Positions 32,780-43,124 of a DNA stretch of 64,000 nt are shown here, piece after piece. The notes under the pieces were generated by a model that searched no databases, had not been told where the DNA came from, and saw nothing but the letters and a program-made list of their open reading frames with translations. The DNA lies in the NCBI GenBank assembly GCA_001051155.2, contig JYIP02000003.1, forward strand, positions 3,410,001 to 3,474,000. Reading direction: 5' to 3'. This stretch comes from Chrysoporthe austroafricana. Its lineage: Eukaryota; Ascomycota; Sordariomycetes; Diaporthales; Cryphonectriaceae. Made by a program: the position numbers and the translations under genes. The stretch's first letter is position 1. The number at the start of each line of letters is the position of its first letter.

Positions 32780-35139
32780 ATGTTTTCGGAATGTGAGTTC
32801 TCGCCTGCCGGGCTGTGATCCAGGCCCCGTCCGGAGGAAGACTGCCTTCTCTCTGACTGACCGACCCCTCCCGTCCAGATGCGTCGAGGTTCCTGGCCCA
32901 GTCCCAATCCCGCCTCTCCAACTTCCAAGGCCAGACCGACAACAGCAGCAGCGACGCACAACCCCAGCGCCAGCCCGGCGACTGGTCCTCGCGGGCTTCG
33001 AGACATGGCGGCCGCTCGTTCCTAGGCGCTGCGCGCGCCACCAACCCCTACCAGCCCGCCGCCTCGCGCTTCGGCCACCTCACCTTCGCCTCGCGCTACT
33101 CCACCACCCAGGACGCCCCCCTGTTCCAGAGCGCCAGGGACGAGCTGCGGGAGGAGGAGGACGAGGACGAGCGTGACCGCGAGGCCGTGGACCTCTACGC
33201 CCTGCAGCAGTCGCGCCGCGTCTTCCAGACGAGCCGCCTCGACGAGAGCACCGAGCCGGAGGACGAGGGCAGCCGGGGCTCGCTGGAGCACAGCGAGGAG
33301 CAGGAGGAGAGCAGGGCGTTTCTGGACCGGGCGCACATACGGGGCATCAAGAGCAGCTGGAACGGGCCCAGGAGCAGCTTCGTGCGGAGGGAGCCCGAGC
33401 ATGGCGCCGGGCGGGGCAGTCACGAGGGCCTCGAGAGGGTAGCGTCGAATAGCAGCGACTCCTCCGGGAAGGGCAGGATGGAGGACGTCGGGCTCGAGTC
33501 GACGATAGCAGACAGCGAGCCACCAGCAGACCTGACCATGGAGGCCTCGGGTGATGAGAACCCCCCCGCGTTCCAGAGGCTACGCGGCACCACCGGCCCT
33601 GCGCGGGTACCACTACGCCGGGACTCTGTACAAGACTCGGAACTTGGAGGCCCTTCTGCCGATAACGCTGGGCGGGGTGCCGGGGTCTCCCCGCCGCAGG
33701 GCGAGTTCTTCAAGCACGATGCTTTCTTTGCCTGGGTCTATCTGATCGCGTTGGCCGCTATGTTCGCCACGTTCAGCCTGGTATGGCTCCACACAACGGC
33801 TCCGAACAAGTCGAAACCGATAGGTGATACGATATATACGGTCCTGCGGGCATCCTTCAATCTGCTGGCTGTGGACACTCTGGTCGCGATAATAGTATCG
33901 TTTGTATGGCTGGCGGCTCTGCGATACTTTGTCAGGCCGCTGGTCGCTCTGATACTGGTCGCGGTCCCGGTCATCATGCTCTCGTTCTCGATATACCCAC
34001 TGGTCTCGAGCTTCCAGGGCCGCCAGCACGGGTCGAGCGTGCAGGATATCGTGATGAGATGGGCCTCGTTGATTCCGGGCTTCTTCGCGCTGGTCTGGGT
34101 CTACATGGTCTTGAAGGGGCGTCATGCGCTCACCTCGTGCATCGCGATCCTCGAGTTCTCGAGCCGGATCCTGGCCGCGAACAATGCGCTCGTGCTCGTT
34201 GGCATGGGCGCTCTCACCTTGATCGTCTTCTGGACGTGGGCCTGGCTTGCCATGTTCACGAGGGTCTTCCTGGGCGGCTCGTATTCGGGGACCCTGTCGA
34301 GGTACATTATCCAGGCCTCCACCTGGTGGCTCGGCGCGTACTTCCTCGTGATGTACCTCTGGACGCTGGCGATGATCACGGGGGTCCAGCGAGGCACCAC
34401 AGCCGCGACGGTCTCCCAGTGGTATTTCCACCGCAACGCCGTCCCGGCGGTGGCATCCCGAGACATTGTTATGGCAGCGCTGAACCACTCGGTGACGACC
34501 ATCTTCGGTACGATCTCCCTCTCGACACTTCTGGCCATCGTGGTGCGGCTGCCCCTCCTCGTCCTGCACCGGCGCATCGCCGGCATGATCACCACCTTCT
34601 TCTACACGCTGGTCCCGACGTCCATCGTCGCGCTGACCAACCCCCTCACGCTCACCTACGCCGCGATCCACTCGCAGCCCCTCGTGGACTCGGCCCGCGG
34701 CCTGAGCCAGATGGACTTCCTCGGCCCGCAGGCGCCGACGACGACGCTCACGCCCCGCGCGCTCAAGCACCGCGGCTCGGCGCCCCTCCTCCCCTACCGC
34801 CTGGCCAAGCTCCTCCTGCACGCGACGCGCTTCATCATGGCGACGGCGCTGGGCTTCGCCGGCTGGGTCATCACGGCGCGGCAGCTGCCCGTCACCATCC
34901 CCGAGGGCAGCCTGCGGGGCAGCGCCTACGCGTACGTCGTCGGCCTCGTCGCCAGCTTCATCGGCTGGGGCATCCTCGGCGCCATGGAGGGCATCCTGAG
35001 CTCCATCGTCGACGCCGTCATCATCTGCTACGGCAGCGAGACCAAGATGGCGAGCGGCGGCGGCGGGTACTGCATGGAGGCCGCGCAGCTGTTCGGCGGC
35101 CGCGGCAGGGGGAGGGACTGGGACGACGCCGAGTACTGA
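32780..35139 (+). CDS. PNS1: PNS1 / choline transporter-like (CTL, SLC44) membrane protein
   Basis: Exon 1 is only 13 nt (32780-32792, ATGTTTTCGGAAT) and exon 2 is 32879-35139; 757 residues. The first ~280 residues are cytosolic, acidic and Ser-rich (SRFGHLTFASRYSTT near residue 65). From about residue 287 on there are ten or more hydrophobic helices typical of the CTL family. The C-terminal part contains the family block SIVDAVIICYGSET followed by a Gly-rich tail. Known role: CTL proteins transport choline or ethanolamine in animals; yeast Pns1 is a plasma-membrane protein of uncertain substrate. The 13-nt first exon means the translation start is easily mis-annotated at a downstream ATG. 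The intron (32793-32878) has donor GTGAGT and a CTGAC branch motif. Confidence 0.93.
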
Positions 35140-36252
35140 GGGAGAAGGCCACAGGAAGGATGGCCGACGGACCATCTGCGGTGTAGCAGGCATCCTGACC
35201 CGCACGGGGCGGGGCGTCGTCGAGAATATACCATCCAGACCTGATCCCGCCCCTTTTTTTTCTCTGTTTCTCTTTCTCTATATTCTCCTTGTATGGGTCT
35301 GCTTTTACAAACGGTCTGAACTTAGCTTATGGCGCCAGGTGTGCCGTGCATATAACTTCTGGCCTGGGCTGGGCTGGGCAGGGAAAGGCAGGGAGTCCGG
35401 GATAGAAGAAGCCCTAGACTGACTGACTCTTGACTGACCGACTGACAATAGACGGTGGTGGGCATGGGACTGATTGGGTTTCTTTCGGAATTGCGGGCGT
35501 TGGCTGGGTTCTGAGCTTAAGCTGGGAGGGGTTGTCTTCATGACAATATAGGGTATTACTACTCGTCTACATGATGCAAAATCAAGACAAACAAAACACA
35601 CAAAACGTCCATACCCCCTTTCCCCTGTAGCCAGCGCGGCAGACAAAACCCGCGGGGCTGTCCGTAAAGGCTGACGGCGCCGAGGGGAATCCTCCCCCGT
35701 GATCTGGCGCGAGGGCTGGCTACGTGGTGATCAATAAGGACGGGGGGTCCTACAGACGGGACGGGCCCCGCTGGGCAAACTACAATCGTCTCATCGTCCC
35801 GGATGCCGCTCCTCACGGGGCCTTGATTTATCGCGAGCGCACAACCTGCGTATCATGGACACGGCCTGCCCAGGCCTTAGCACACGATCGGGCCCTTGCG
35901 CAGCTCGAAGAGTCGTGATCGGGGACCTGACGTCAACAACAACAACAACAACAACAGCAGCAAAAAAAGAGAGAGGCTGTCAAGTAATTATGAACCTCAT
36001 AACACATAAATTCATCGCATGCTTCTTGTTCTTCTTCCTCAAGGTGTGGACCGTATACGTCCGTCCGTCCGTCTGTCTGTCCGTATGTAGACCAAACCAG
36101 GCCTGCATCTCACTCATCTCTCCATCTCGCCTCGTCTCGAGCAGCGGGAGTACCGTACTACACAGGGCAGCGCACACACACACTAGCCTCTCCCGGGCGC
36201 CTCACGGCCTACAGTGCCCCGGTTGTCCTAACCGCTACACCCGCTGCCTGCG
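35140..36252. other. Convergent intergenic region PNS1 / PHO80-like
   Basis: 1.1 kb of 3' flanks without a supported gene. It has a short CAA trinucleotide run (about 35934-35955), GTCC/TGTC runs (about 36058-36085) and a C-rich segment near 36200-36250. Confidence 0.4.
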
Positions 36253-37814
36253 CTACGCCCGGGCCGCGGCGGCGTCTGGCGGCTTCCCCCGCGCCGACGC
36301 CTCGGCGGCAATCCCCCGGCGGCCCCGCTCGTCATCGCCCTCGTCGCCGGCGTCGTCCGAGACCTCCGTGTCGCCATCGTCGTCGTCATCGTCCGCCACG
36401 GCGGTGTCCTCGTCGCAGTCGTCGGCACCGGCCTCCTCGTCCTCCAGCACGTACGCGGGGCTCCGCTGGACGAGGCCCCGGTAGTAGGCGACCAGCACGT
36501 CCGGGTCGGGCACGATCTTCCAGTCGACGCGGTGCAGGAACTCGAGCTCCAGCAGCTTGAGCTCGGCGACGCGGACGCCGCCGACGCGGGCGTAGGTGGA
36601 GTTGTTCCAGAACGAGTCGGACAGGCCCTTGGCGGCGACGGTGGCAGCGGTGATGAGGAAGCGGTGCACGGTGAGCGTGTTGATGGTGAAGTCGGAGTAG
36701 AGGGCGCAGAGCCGGTCGATGTAGTAGACCATGGAGAGGAGGAGGGGCGGGGTGAGGGTGGCGTGTTTCGCGAGGCGGTGGAGGTAGTCCAGAACTGATA
36801 TCCCCGGCGCCGTTCTGTCCTCCTGGTCAGCCCATGCTGCTTATATATACATAGATTTCCTTCCTGAGGAATTTTTTTTTTTTTTTTAAAAAAAAAAGGG
36901 AAAGAAAGAGGGAGGAAACGGGGAAAAGGGAGTCGGGTCGTAGCCTACCGGCTGTGAAAGCGCGTGAGGTGCCCCGACCGCAGGGCGTCGTTCGTCTCGA
37001 TCAGCTCGGACAGCATGTTGGCGATCAGCACGACGATGTCCTCGATGGCGCACAGCTCGTACCGCACGGGCAGGACCTTGGGCGGCGCGGCGTCGGCCTT
37101 GACGCGCTTCGGGACGGCGTCGCCGCCGGCCGGCGCCTCCCCGATCAGCGAGCCAGGCCCCTGCGAGTTCCGCCGCTTGGTGGGCGAGAGCGGGTGCGGC
37201 GCCCGGAGCATGGGCGGCTCCTCGGCGGGGCCCGGGGTCGCGGCGGAGGCGACCGCCGTGCTGCTGGCGCTGCTGGCGGTGGCGGACGCATCGTGCGGGT
37301 CGGCATCATGGGAGCCGGCCCGGTCGGCGGGGGGTACGGCGGACTGTGGTAGTGGTGGCGGCCGCGCGGCCGGGGCGGCGGCGGCGGAGGACCGGGCGCC
37401 TGTCGTGGGCGGTAGGTGTTTTGCGGGGGGGTCCGGGGTCGCGAAATAATCATGTGGTTCCATAGGGGAGTACTGGGTCGCGGCGTCGACGGCGACATAC
37501 GCCGCGGGCCGGTCGGGCTGCGTCTGGGGCCTGCTGGGCGGCGGGGGCTGCGCCTGTGGTTGCGTCTGGGGCTGGGGCTGAGGGGTCTTGCTCAGGCCCA
37601 GCGGCGAGGATGTCGACGACGACTGCCGCCGCGAAACGGCGGTCGGCAGCTTGGGGGAGCGTCTCGGCGGGGAGGCGGGCGCATAGTGGAAGGCGTGAGC
37701 GTGGTTGTGAGCGTGCGGGCGGGCGGCGGTATGGAAGGCGCTCGGCGAGGCGCTGGGAGACCTTGCAGGCACCGGGGAGCGGGTCAACATGGTCTCCGTA
37801 GCATCGTACGGCAC
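36253..37814 (-). CDS. preg: PHO80 / PREG-like cyclin of the phosphate-sensing CDK
   Basis: Two exons on the minus strand, 37814-36949 and 36814-36253, give 475 residues. Residues 1-255 are disordered: Pro, Gln, Ser, Ala and His runs. The cyclin fold (about 262-405) starts at CAIEDIVVLIANMLSELIE and contains LTRFHSRTAPGISV (joined across the intron), MVYYIDRLCALY, INTLTVHRFLITAATVAAKG, SFWNNSTYARVGGV and LEFLHRVDWKIVP. These match PHO80-class cyclins better than PCL6/7 types. The tail is Asp/Glu-rich. Known role: with the PHO85/PGOV kinase it inactivates the phosphate-starvation transcription factor, and the NUC-2/PHO81 protein inhibits it. The 134-nt intron contains T16 directly followed by A10 (36872-36897). 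Start at 37814 assumed; a Met nine codons in is possible. Confidence 0.88.
36872..36897. repeat. T16A10 homopolymer block in the PHO80-like intron
   Basis: Sixteen T followed directly by ten A. Such a block can fold back on itself in RNA and is prone to length errors in sequencing. Confidence 0.8.
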
Positions 37815-38508
37815 GAGGGACAGGGCGAGGCTCCGTCGCGGAGGGCCTCAGGCACCTCGGGAGGTCGAGGTCTGCGGGGCGAGGAGGAGGACCACGACGA
37901 GGACGACGACGACGAGCGAGGAGGACGAGGGCGACCAGTACCGCGGGGTCGTCCCAGGGACCGCAGACGGGTGGGAGGAGGCGGGAGGCTGTTATCCTCT
38001 CTGGCGCCCCTCTCGGTCGCGGTCGCGGTCGAGGTTTGAGGTCGAGGTCGAAGTTGAGGCTGAGGCAGCGGTGCCGGCTTCTCAGGTGTGTGGGCACGAA
38101 GGGGAATCCCGCCAGCGGTGTGCGGCAGCAGGGCGAGGGACGGGGGACGAGGCTTGCCGTTCGTTTATCAGATCTGGGGTCCCAATGGGCACGTTGGGCT
38201 GCAGAGGGGCGGGTGGGTGCCGGCAGCGTCAAAGGTCGAATCGAATCGAGGCGGGTTGAGGCGGGTTGAGTAGTCGAGTCGGGTCGACTTGCAGTGTGGA
38301 AAAAGGGAAGAGAGCAAGTTGAGTGGTCCAGAAGCCCACGTGCTGAGGCTCCAGCCCGCCGACTGGCTGCCCGCGGCTTGATACCCGTGCCGCAAGTACG
38401 TCCCGTACAGCACTCAGCAGCACTCAGTGCCCCGTACTCAGTACCCGGTACCGGGTATTCCTGGGCATGGGCAGGGTAGTGAGGTAGGAAGTAGTCCGTA
38501 CTACCCGC

Positions 38509-38575
38509 GCTCAGGCTCTCGCTCAGGCGCTGGCTCAGGCTCTGGTTCAGGCTTAGGCCAAGGCCCTGGCTCTTG
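38509..38575. repeat. Imperfect GCTCAGGC(TCTG) tandem repeat
   Basis: Five to six degenerate copies of a unit close to GCTCAGGCTCTG in tandem, decaying towards the 3' end. Possibly a young minisatellite; no function evident. Confidence 0.6.
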
Positions 38576-40459
38576 AGTAAGTAAGCCCGGCTGACTCTTG
38601 GCTCTGGCTACGGCCTGAGGCTCTTTTGTCGCTGATTCTTTTTCTTAAACAGTCTCCGTACCGTCCCTGTCAGGTGTGCATATGCATGCGGCCTTGTTGT
38701 TGCGCAGTGTGGGTGTAAGTGTGTGGGTGGGGGTGGGTTTGGTCTGATTTGATTTGGGTGTGAGTAAGGGACTGAGTGAGTGAGTGAGCGAGCGAGAGAG
38801 ATAAAAAAAAATACCGCCACCGGGCCGTGCAGAAGAGGGCGCGCGCAGGTCGGGCACCTACGATCCTCGCTTGCTGAAAGAGCAACAGGCCCCCCCGCGA
38901 ACGAGCTCGACAGACAAGGAAAATCAAACCAGACCTGGGGCGTGGCGAGGCGTGGCGTGGCATGGCGTGGTGCTATGTACGTCCTGGGCGCGCTGGGGGT
39001 CGCCCGAGGGCAGCGCCGGGCGGTCTGGGGGCTGCAGGCTAGACCCTTTTCCCACACCGAGCCGCTGGGCCCGACGGTGCGTCTAGGTATGCTAAGTCTA
39101 TCTGTACGGTCCCACGTGGAGCGATCGGCAGCAGAGTCCTCGCCGGGTGCGTGAAGAATTTGTTCACCGGGTGCGCGCGCGGGCTCGTCTGATGTTTCCG
39201 CTGGTGCCGTGCTTGACTCGGCGCCCTTGTCCTCCTCCTCCTCCTCCTCCTCGTCCTGGCGCGCGCTGTAACGAAGTGGTTGGAGAGGGCCCTGGATCTT
39301 ATCTCGGACCTCGGCATAGGATCCTATCTCAACGCTAGACCGCCCGTCAGTCGTGAGCTGGGGACTTACTAAGGTACATATTGTCACGCTGATCGTCTTC
39401 TGTCCCAACAACCATCTGCTGACAGGGTTCGCTAGGAATGTTCAGTCACCAGACGTTAGTGACTTGCTGTGCTGTAGAGTAGAGTAGTAGTTACATGCTA
39501 TCAAATACCCATCATACGCAGAGGCTAGCGCGAGGCCGCGAAGAAAGCAGCCGTCCAGGCCGGCACACGCCGCAATACTATCTAGATAGTAACCTAGGGC
39601 AAGAATGGTCCAAGACACCACAACCTCATCTGACTTCACACGGCCTGAAGCTCATCTCTTGGTGTCTCGGAAGAGGCCCGAGGGCACGTGCCCGGGGTGC
39701 CTCACATGGTAAGGGATGGGCTGTCCGGAGGTTCCTCTCCAGAAAATTTGGCAATCGAGACTGTATATGATGTAGCGCTGCGTCATAGGGTGCTGCCAGC
39801 GTTTTCGATGTGGACGAGTCTGTGACGCGGCGGGCGGACGTACACTAAGAAAAGAAAAAACAATCTAGCTCTATGGATGGCGCAGCGAGGCGACCCGCTT
39901 GTCAATTTTTCCTAGGCTTCCACTAGGAAAGCTTGCAATCTACGTAATAGCCTGTCCACGTTGTCTTTTTTGCAGAAGTAGAAGTAGTAATTAATTAAAG
40001 TTAGGGTAGTCTGAAGAGTGTGGCGTGATAATAGTAAGAAGACTCAATTACTTTTTTTTTTTTTTTTTTAAACTCCCAAGACAACTCAAGTCTATTTTCG
40101 GAAATCTGGAAAGCCGTAAGGATAAACCGAGGCCTATCCTACAAGTCGACTAAACAAACAACGACAACCCATTGCTCTGGAATTGTGAACAAAGACGCTT
40201 GCGAAGTTCGTCCTGCTATGAGTGCCCGCGGCCTTCCTCCTTTTCTTAGTAGCTGGCTTCAATGACATTGTCGTGACGACAAAGGCCGAGTTGTCCAGAC
40301 CTAATCTACCATACTGCTATATAAATCAGCGGCCCGCCAAAGTGATGCTCACTTGTAGAATTACATGAACATCCCTAATTACCTATAGCCACAACTAGAC
40401 CACGGTCCCGACACAAAGCAGTGAAAGAAGAGCAGGTAATACTGTGAGAGCTACTCTTT

Positions 40460-40488
40460 CCCCTCCCCCTCCCCCTCCCCCTCCCCCT
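40460..40488. repeat. (CCCCCT)n tract
   Basis: Four to five copies of CCCCCT lie about 55 bp before the start of the small secreted-type gene. Such pyrimidine tracts are common in fungal promoters just upstream of transcription starts. Confidence 0.75.
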
Positions 40489-40541
40489 AAACCCAAACGC
40501 AAGCATCTCCCACCAGAGCCTCTTGAAGGAAGGTACACACG

Positions 40542-40904
40542 ATGGGCATTCTGCCATACCTGCTCCTCCCGATCGCCCTCCTCTCGGTGCTCGTACACCT
40601 CGGCCTAGGCACGGCGGTGTCGAGCGCCGCGGCCATTCCCTCCGGCACCGGCACTGCCACCGCCGGACCCGTCCCGCCGCCGACGGGCTCGGTGACGTCC
40701 ATCCTCTTCAGCACCATCACCGTCACCGCTTCTGCCTCGTCCTCGCCCACGCCCATGCCCACGGTAGTGAATGGAGTGACGGGCGCCACAGAAGATGCGT
40801 GGTGCATCCCACCAGCCGGCGTGCTCTTCTCGCTGCGGGATTCCATGTGCGCCGGGGAAGTACAGCGTCACGATAGGGTAGTCCCAGCCCGGAGCCAGAG
40901 CTAG
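40542..40904 (+). CDS. Small secreted or wall-anchored-type protein, 120 aa, function unknown
   Basis: An open frame starting MGILPYLLLPIALLSVLVHL has a strong hydrophobic N-terminus (signal peptide or anchor). A Ser/Thr/Ala/Pro-rich stretch follows (about 25-75), which could be O-mannosylated, and then a short segment with two Cys. Promoter-like context supports it: TATATAAATC at about 40318 and a CCCCCT pyrimidine tract just before the ATG. No family is recognised. The last ~15 residues look less protein-like, and an unspliced intron near the end is possible, so the C-terminus is uncertain. Confidence 0.45.
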   Translation: MGILPYLLLPIALLSVLVHLGLGTAVSSAAAIPSGTGTATAGPVPPPTGSVTSILFSTITVTASASSSPTPMPTVVNGVTGATEDAWCIPPAGVLFSLRDSMCAGEVQRHDRVVPARSQS

Positions 40905-41358
40905 TCATTTCCTCCATCACTGGAGAATACCCTACGGTGCACAAAAGTTCGGCAAGTTGCTCGAGCATGAATGGAATACTTCATTCCGTCAGGTAGGTAC
41001 CTAGGTAAGCATGAATGAATGAATCGATTTTTTCCGGGCGTGGTTTCGCCTGTCAATTTTTAAGCGGCCGGACCTTCGGGGTCTCAGCTGCTCTTCCGTA
41101 CGGCTGAATTTATAGGCTGTAGTACAATCTGCGACATCGAGATGATGACCGGAACCCCAGAGCAGAGGAGGCCGAGACAGATGGTCCAGTCGTCAAGTGA
41201 CACCCACGTCTGCCGCAGTGTGAAACTTGGCCCCCTCACACTTCCCATATTTGCTTCGTTTTGTTGACCCGTCCATACGCATTGCTCTGTTGTGAGAACT
41301 GTAAAGAGTGTCCTGATAACCGACAACATGAATACTGAGCACGAGGCTGCCCAGGTCT
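40905..41358. other. Intergenic region between the small protein gene and the PDI-like gene
   Basis: This is 3' flank of both neighbours. No gene, repeat or RNA is supported. Confidence 0.4.
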
Positions 41359-42710
41359 CTATAGTTCTTCATGCGTGATGCCCTCACCGGCCTGCGCCAG
41401 GACGCCGTCCCACGGCTTGACCCTACCCGAGATGATATCTATGAGAAACCTCTCGACCGCCTCCGCTATGACGGGCCCCCCGCGGTACGGGAAGACCCTG
41501 CCGTCGATGGGCTGAAGCACAGACAGCACGCTGGTGGACCCCTCCCCATGGCCCATCATGGAGAGCATGTGGGGGTACTCGCCCGCGTCCGTCGTGACGA
41601 AGAGGAGGTACTCCTGGTACTTCTTCGCGAGCGCCCGGATGGCGCTGACATAGGTCGCCCGGTCCTCGTCAGTCGACACGAAGTAGTGCACTATGCTCTT
41701 GCCCATCTGCAACCGGTCAGCATATGTGGGCAGTCCAGGGGATTCGCTTGGCGCATTTACCTTCGTGAGCTCGCCCTCGTTGCGCCGGGTGAACTCGGGA
41801 ACCAGAGGCCGCGCGCACTGCTTGATGAAATTCTCGATAGCCAGCGGGTCTGACAGCTCCGTAGTCGAGAACTGCACGGCGTCCACATTGTTCCTACACT
41901 CGAGGGAAGCCCCGTCGGCCTCCCGCCGCCGTATCGCAAAGGAATACCGATCGCGGTACTGCCGCGCCGCTGTCGCGAAGCGCTCTTTGAGACCCTCGTC
42001 GTTGCCGCTGACGTGTGCAATGACGACAACCTCATCGGCCGGGTCGAAAGAGGATGCGTTCTTAGCATCGAGGTAGGACACCGGCGGTCGTGACATGCGC
42101 CGGAGGTACGCGCGGATACTAGTTTGCGCCCAACGTCAGCCGTGCAGACAACAAACTTCTGATCCGATCACCACGGCGGCCTTACTCCCTCGCCTTCCTA
42201 GCGCCGCGGTACCGCTCCGACCGCCCGTCCTGCCCGTGCAGCCGGGTGGTCGGGAACGACACGACATCCAGCTCGCGGCAGAGCCCCGGGCTCGCTGAGC
42301 AGTCAACGCTGATGACCGTGCCCTCCTTTTCTGTGCTCTGCACAGAAGACCATTCTCCGCTAAGGGCCTCGAGGCTTCTGCTGCCACCTGTTAGGGACAA
42401 TACGCCGGTTGTAAGTCCGATGGAATAGGGCGCTCACTCGACAGTCTGAACCCAACTCACTCCAACGTCAGCCTATGAGGAGGAATATTGAGGATAGGGG
42501 GCTAGAGTGTACATGAATATCTGCAAGCGTCCCCAGTCAGTATACAGCACGCGGGATGTAACGAGGGTCATTCTATGGCTCACATGCTACCAATGTGCGG
42601 TCGTTCGCCTTCAGTGCCGCCCGAAAGCCAGCCTCGTCGACGGGCCGCCACTTCGCGAGGGCAGAGCCCAGGAGGCCGAACAGGACCAGCGCGCCACACC
42701 TCGTCATCAT
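41359..42710 (-). CDS. PDI-like ER protein without a CXXC site, HEEL retention signal
   Basis: Four exons on the minus strand: 42710-42584, 42387-42186, 42118-41761, 41706-41359; 344 residues. A signal peptide (MMTRCGALVLFGLLGSALAK) is followed by a thioredoxin-like domain (WRPVDEAGFRAALKANDRTL, then SLEALSGEW, CSASPGLCRELDVVSFPTTR, YRGARK) and at least one more thioredoxin-fold unit (PADEVVVIAHV, then PLVPEFTR). A thioredoxin-like segment, IVHYFVSTDE, follows. The C-terminus THEEL is an HDEL-type ER retention signal. Where active PDIs have WCGHC, only a single Cys is seen here, so it is probably a redox-inactive chaperone or partner. The 54-nt third intron (41707-41760) is in frame and stop-free but has a perfect GTAAAT, CTGAC, TTGCAG pattern. 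The 196-nt first intron is long and might hide a small exon. It is head-to-head with a prolyl-hydroxylase-like gene. Confidence 0.82.
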
Positions 42711-43124
42711 CGTGTCTATAGGATGCGCACTCGCAGTGTGCGGACGGGACGTCGTCGGAGACGCGGCGGCGGCGGGCTGTCTTTTTTTTTGAGCCCTGTC
42801 GGTCGTGTTCGTCTGGGCAAGGGTGTTTGGAAGCTCAGGCGGGCCTGTGCAGCAAGGTCGCGCCACCGGGGGTCGCATCATCTGGAGATCATACTGGGCA
42901 GACCCCTGAGCCTTACTCAAGGAGCTGCGCGGAAACCTGGATCGTCACCGTTCGGAGCCTGGCCCCGGACAACAAATGTTTCATGCCAGACGTGCCTCGA
43001 CAGCGCGACTCGGCCCGTGGGGCTGGGTGGGCTCCTCTAAACCACCACATATGTGCCAGGTCGACTCTTTATTTTCTTGTTCGTGAACATTGGCGGCAGT
43101 AAGCTGTCGGAATGATAAGCGACG
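42711..43124. other. Bidirectional promoter, PDI-like / prolyl hydroxylase-like
   Basis: 414 bp separate the two start codons. A T-run lies at 42782-42790. No element can be assigned with confidence. Confidence 0.45.

Larger units (their letters stand above)
37815..40541. other. Long intergenic region with several simple repeats
   Basis: 2.7 kb. Near the PHO80-like start the sequence is GC-rich with GGTCGAGG-type purine runs (about 37855-38060). At 38437-38455 there is a GTACCCGGTACC palindromic cluster. CAGGCTCTGGCT-type units occur at 38509-38575. A minus-strand open frame at 38608-39411 is low complexity (poly-Glu, poly-Pro, Ser/Arg) and I do not accept it as a gene. From about 39780 to 40390 the sequence is AT-richer and has no open frame of note, with a T-run at about 40051-40069. 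Confidence 0.45.

Noticed and set aside
33613..35205. 530-codon minus-strand frame opposite PNS1
   Set aside because: Exact antisense shadow of the PNS1 coding sequence, dominated by Arg, Asp and Glu as expected for an antisense frame of GC-rich code.
36190..36250. tRNA-like segment on the minus strand (GTGTAGCGGTTAGGACAACC)
   Set aside because: It resembles a tRNA D-arm, but the following bases do not form an anticodon arm and T-arm, and no GGTTCRA-type B box is present.
38608..39411. 267-codon open frame on the minus strand
   Set aside because: Low complexity (poly-Glu, Pro, Ser and Arg runs), no domain, no splice or promoter support; probably GC-skewed chance ORF.
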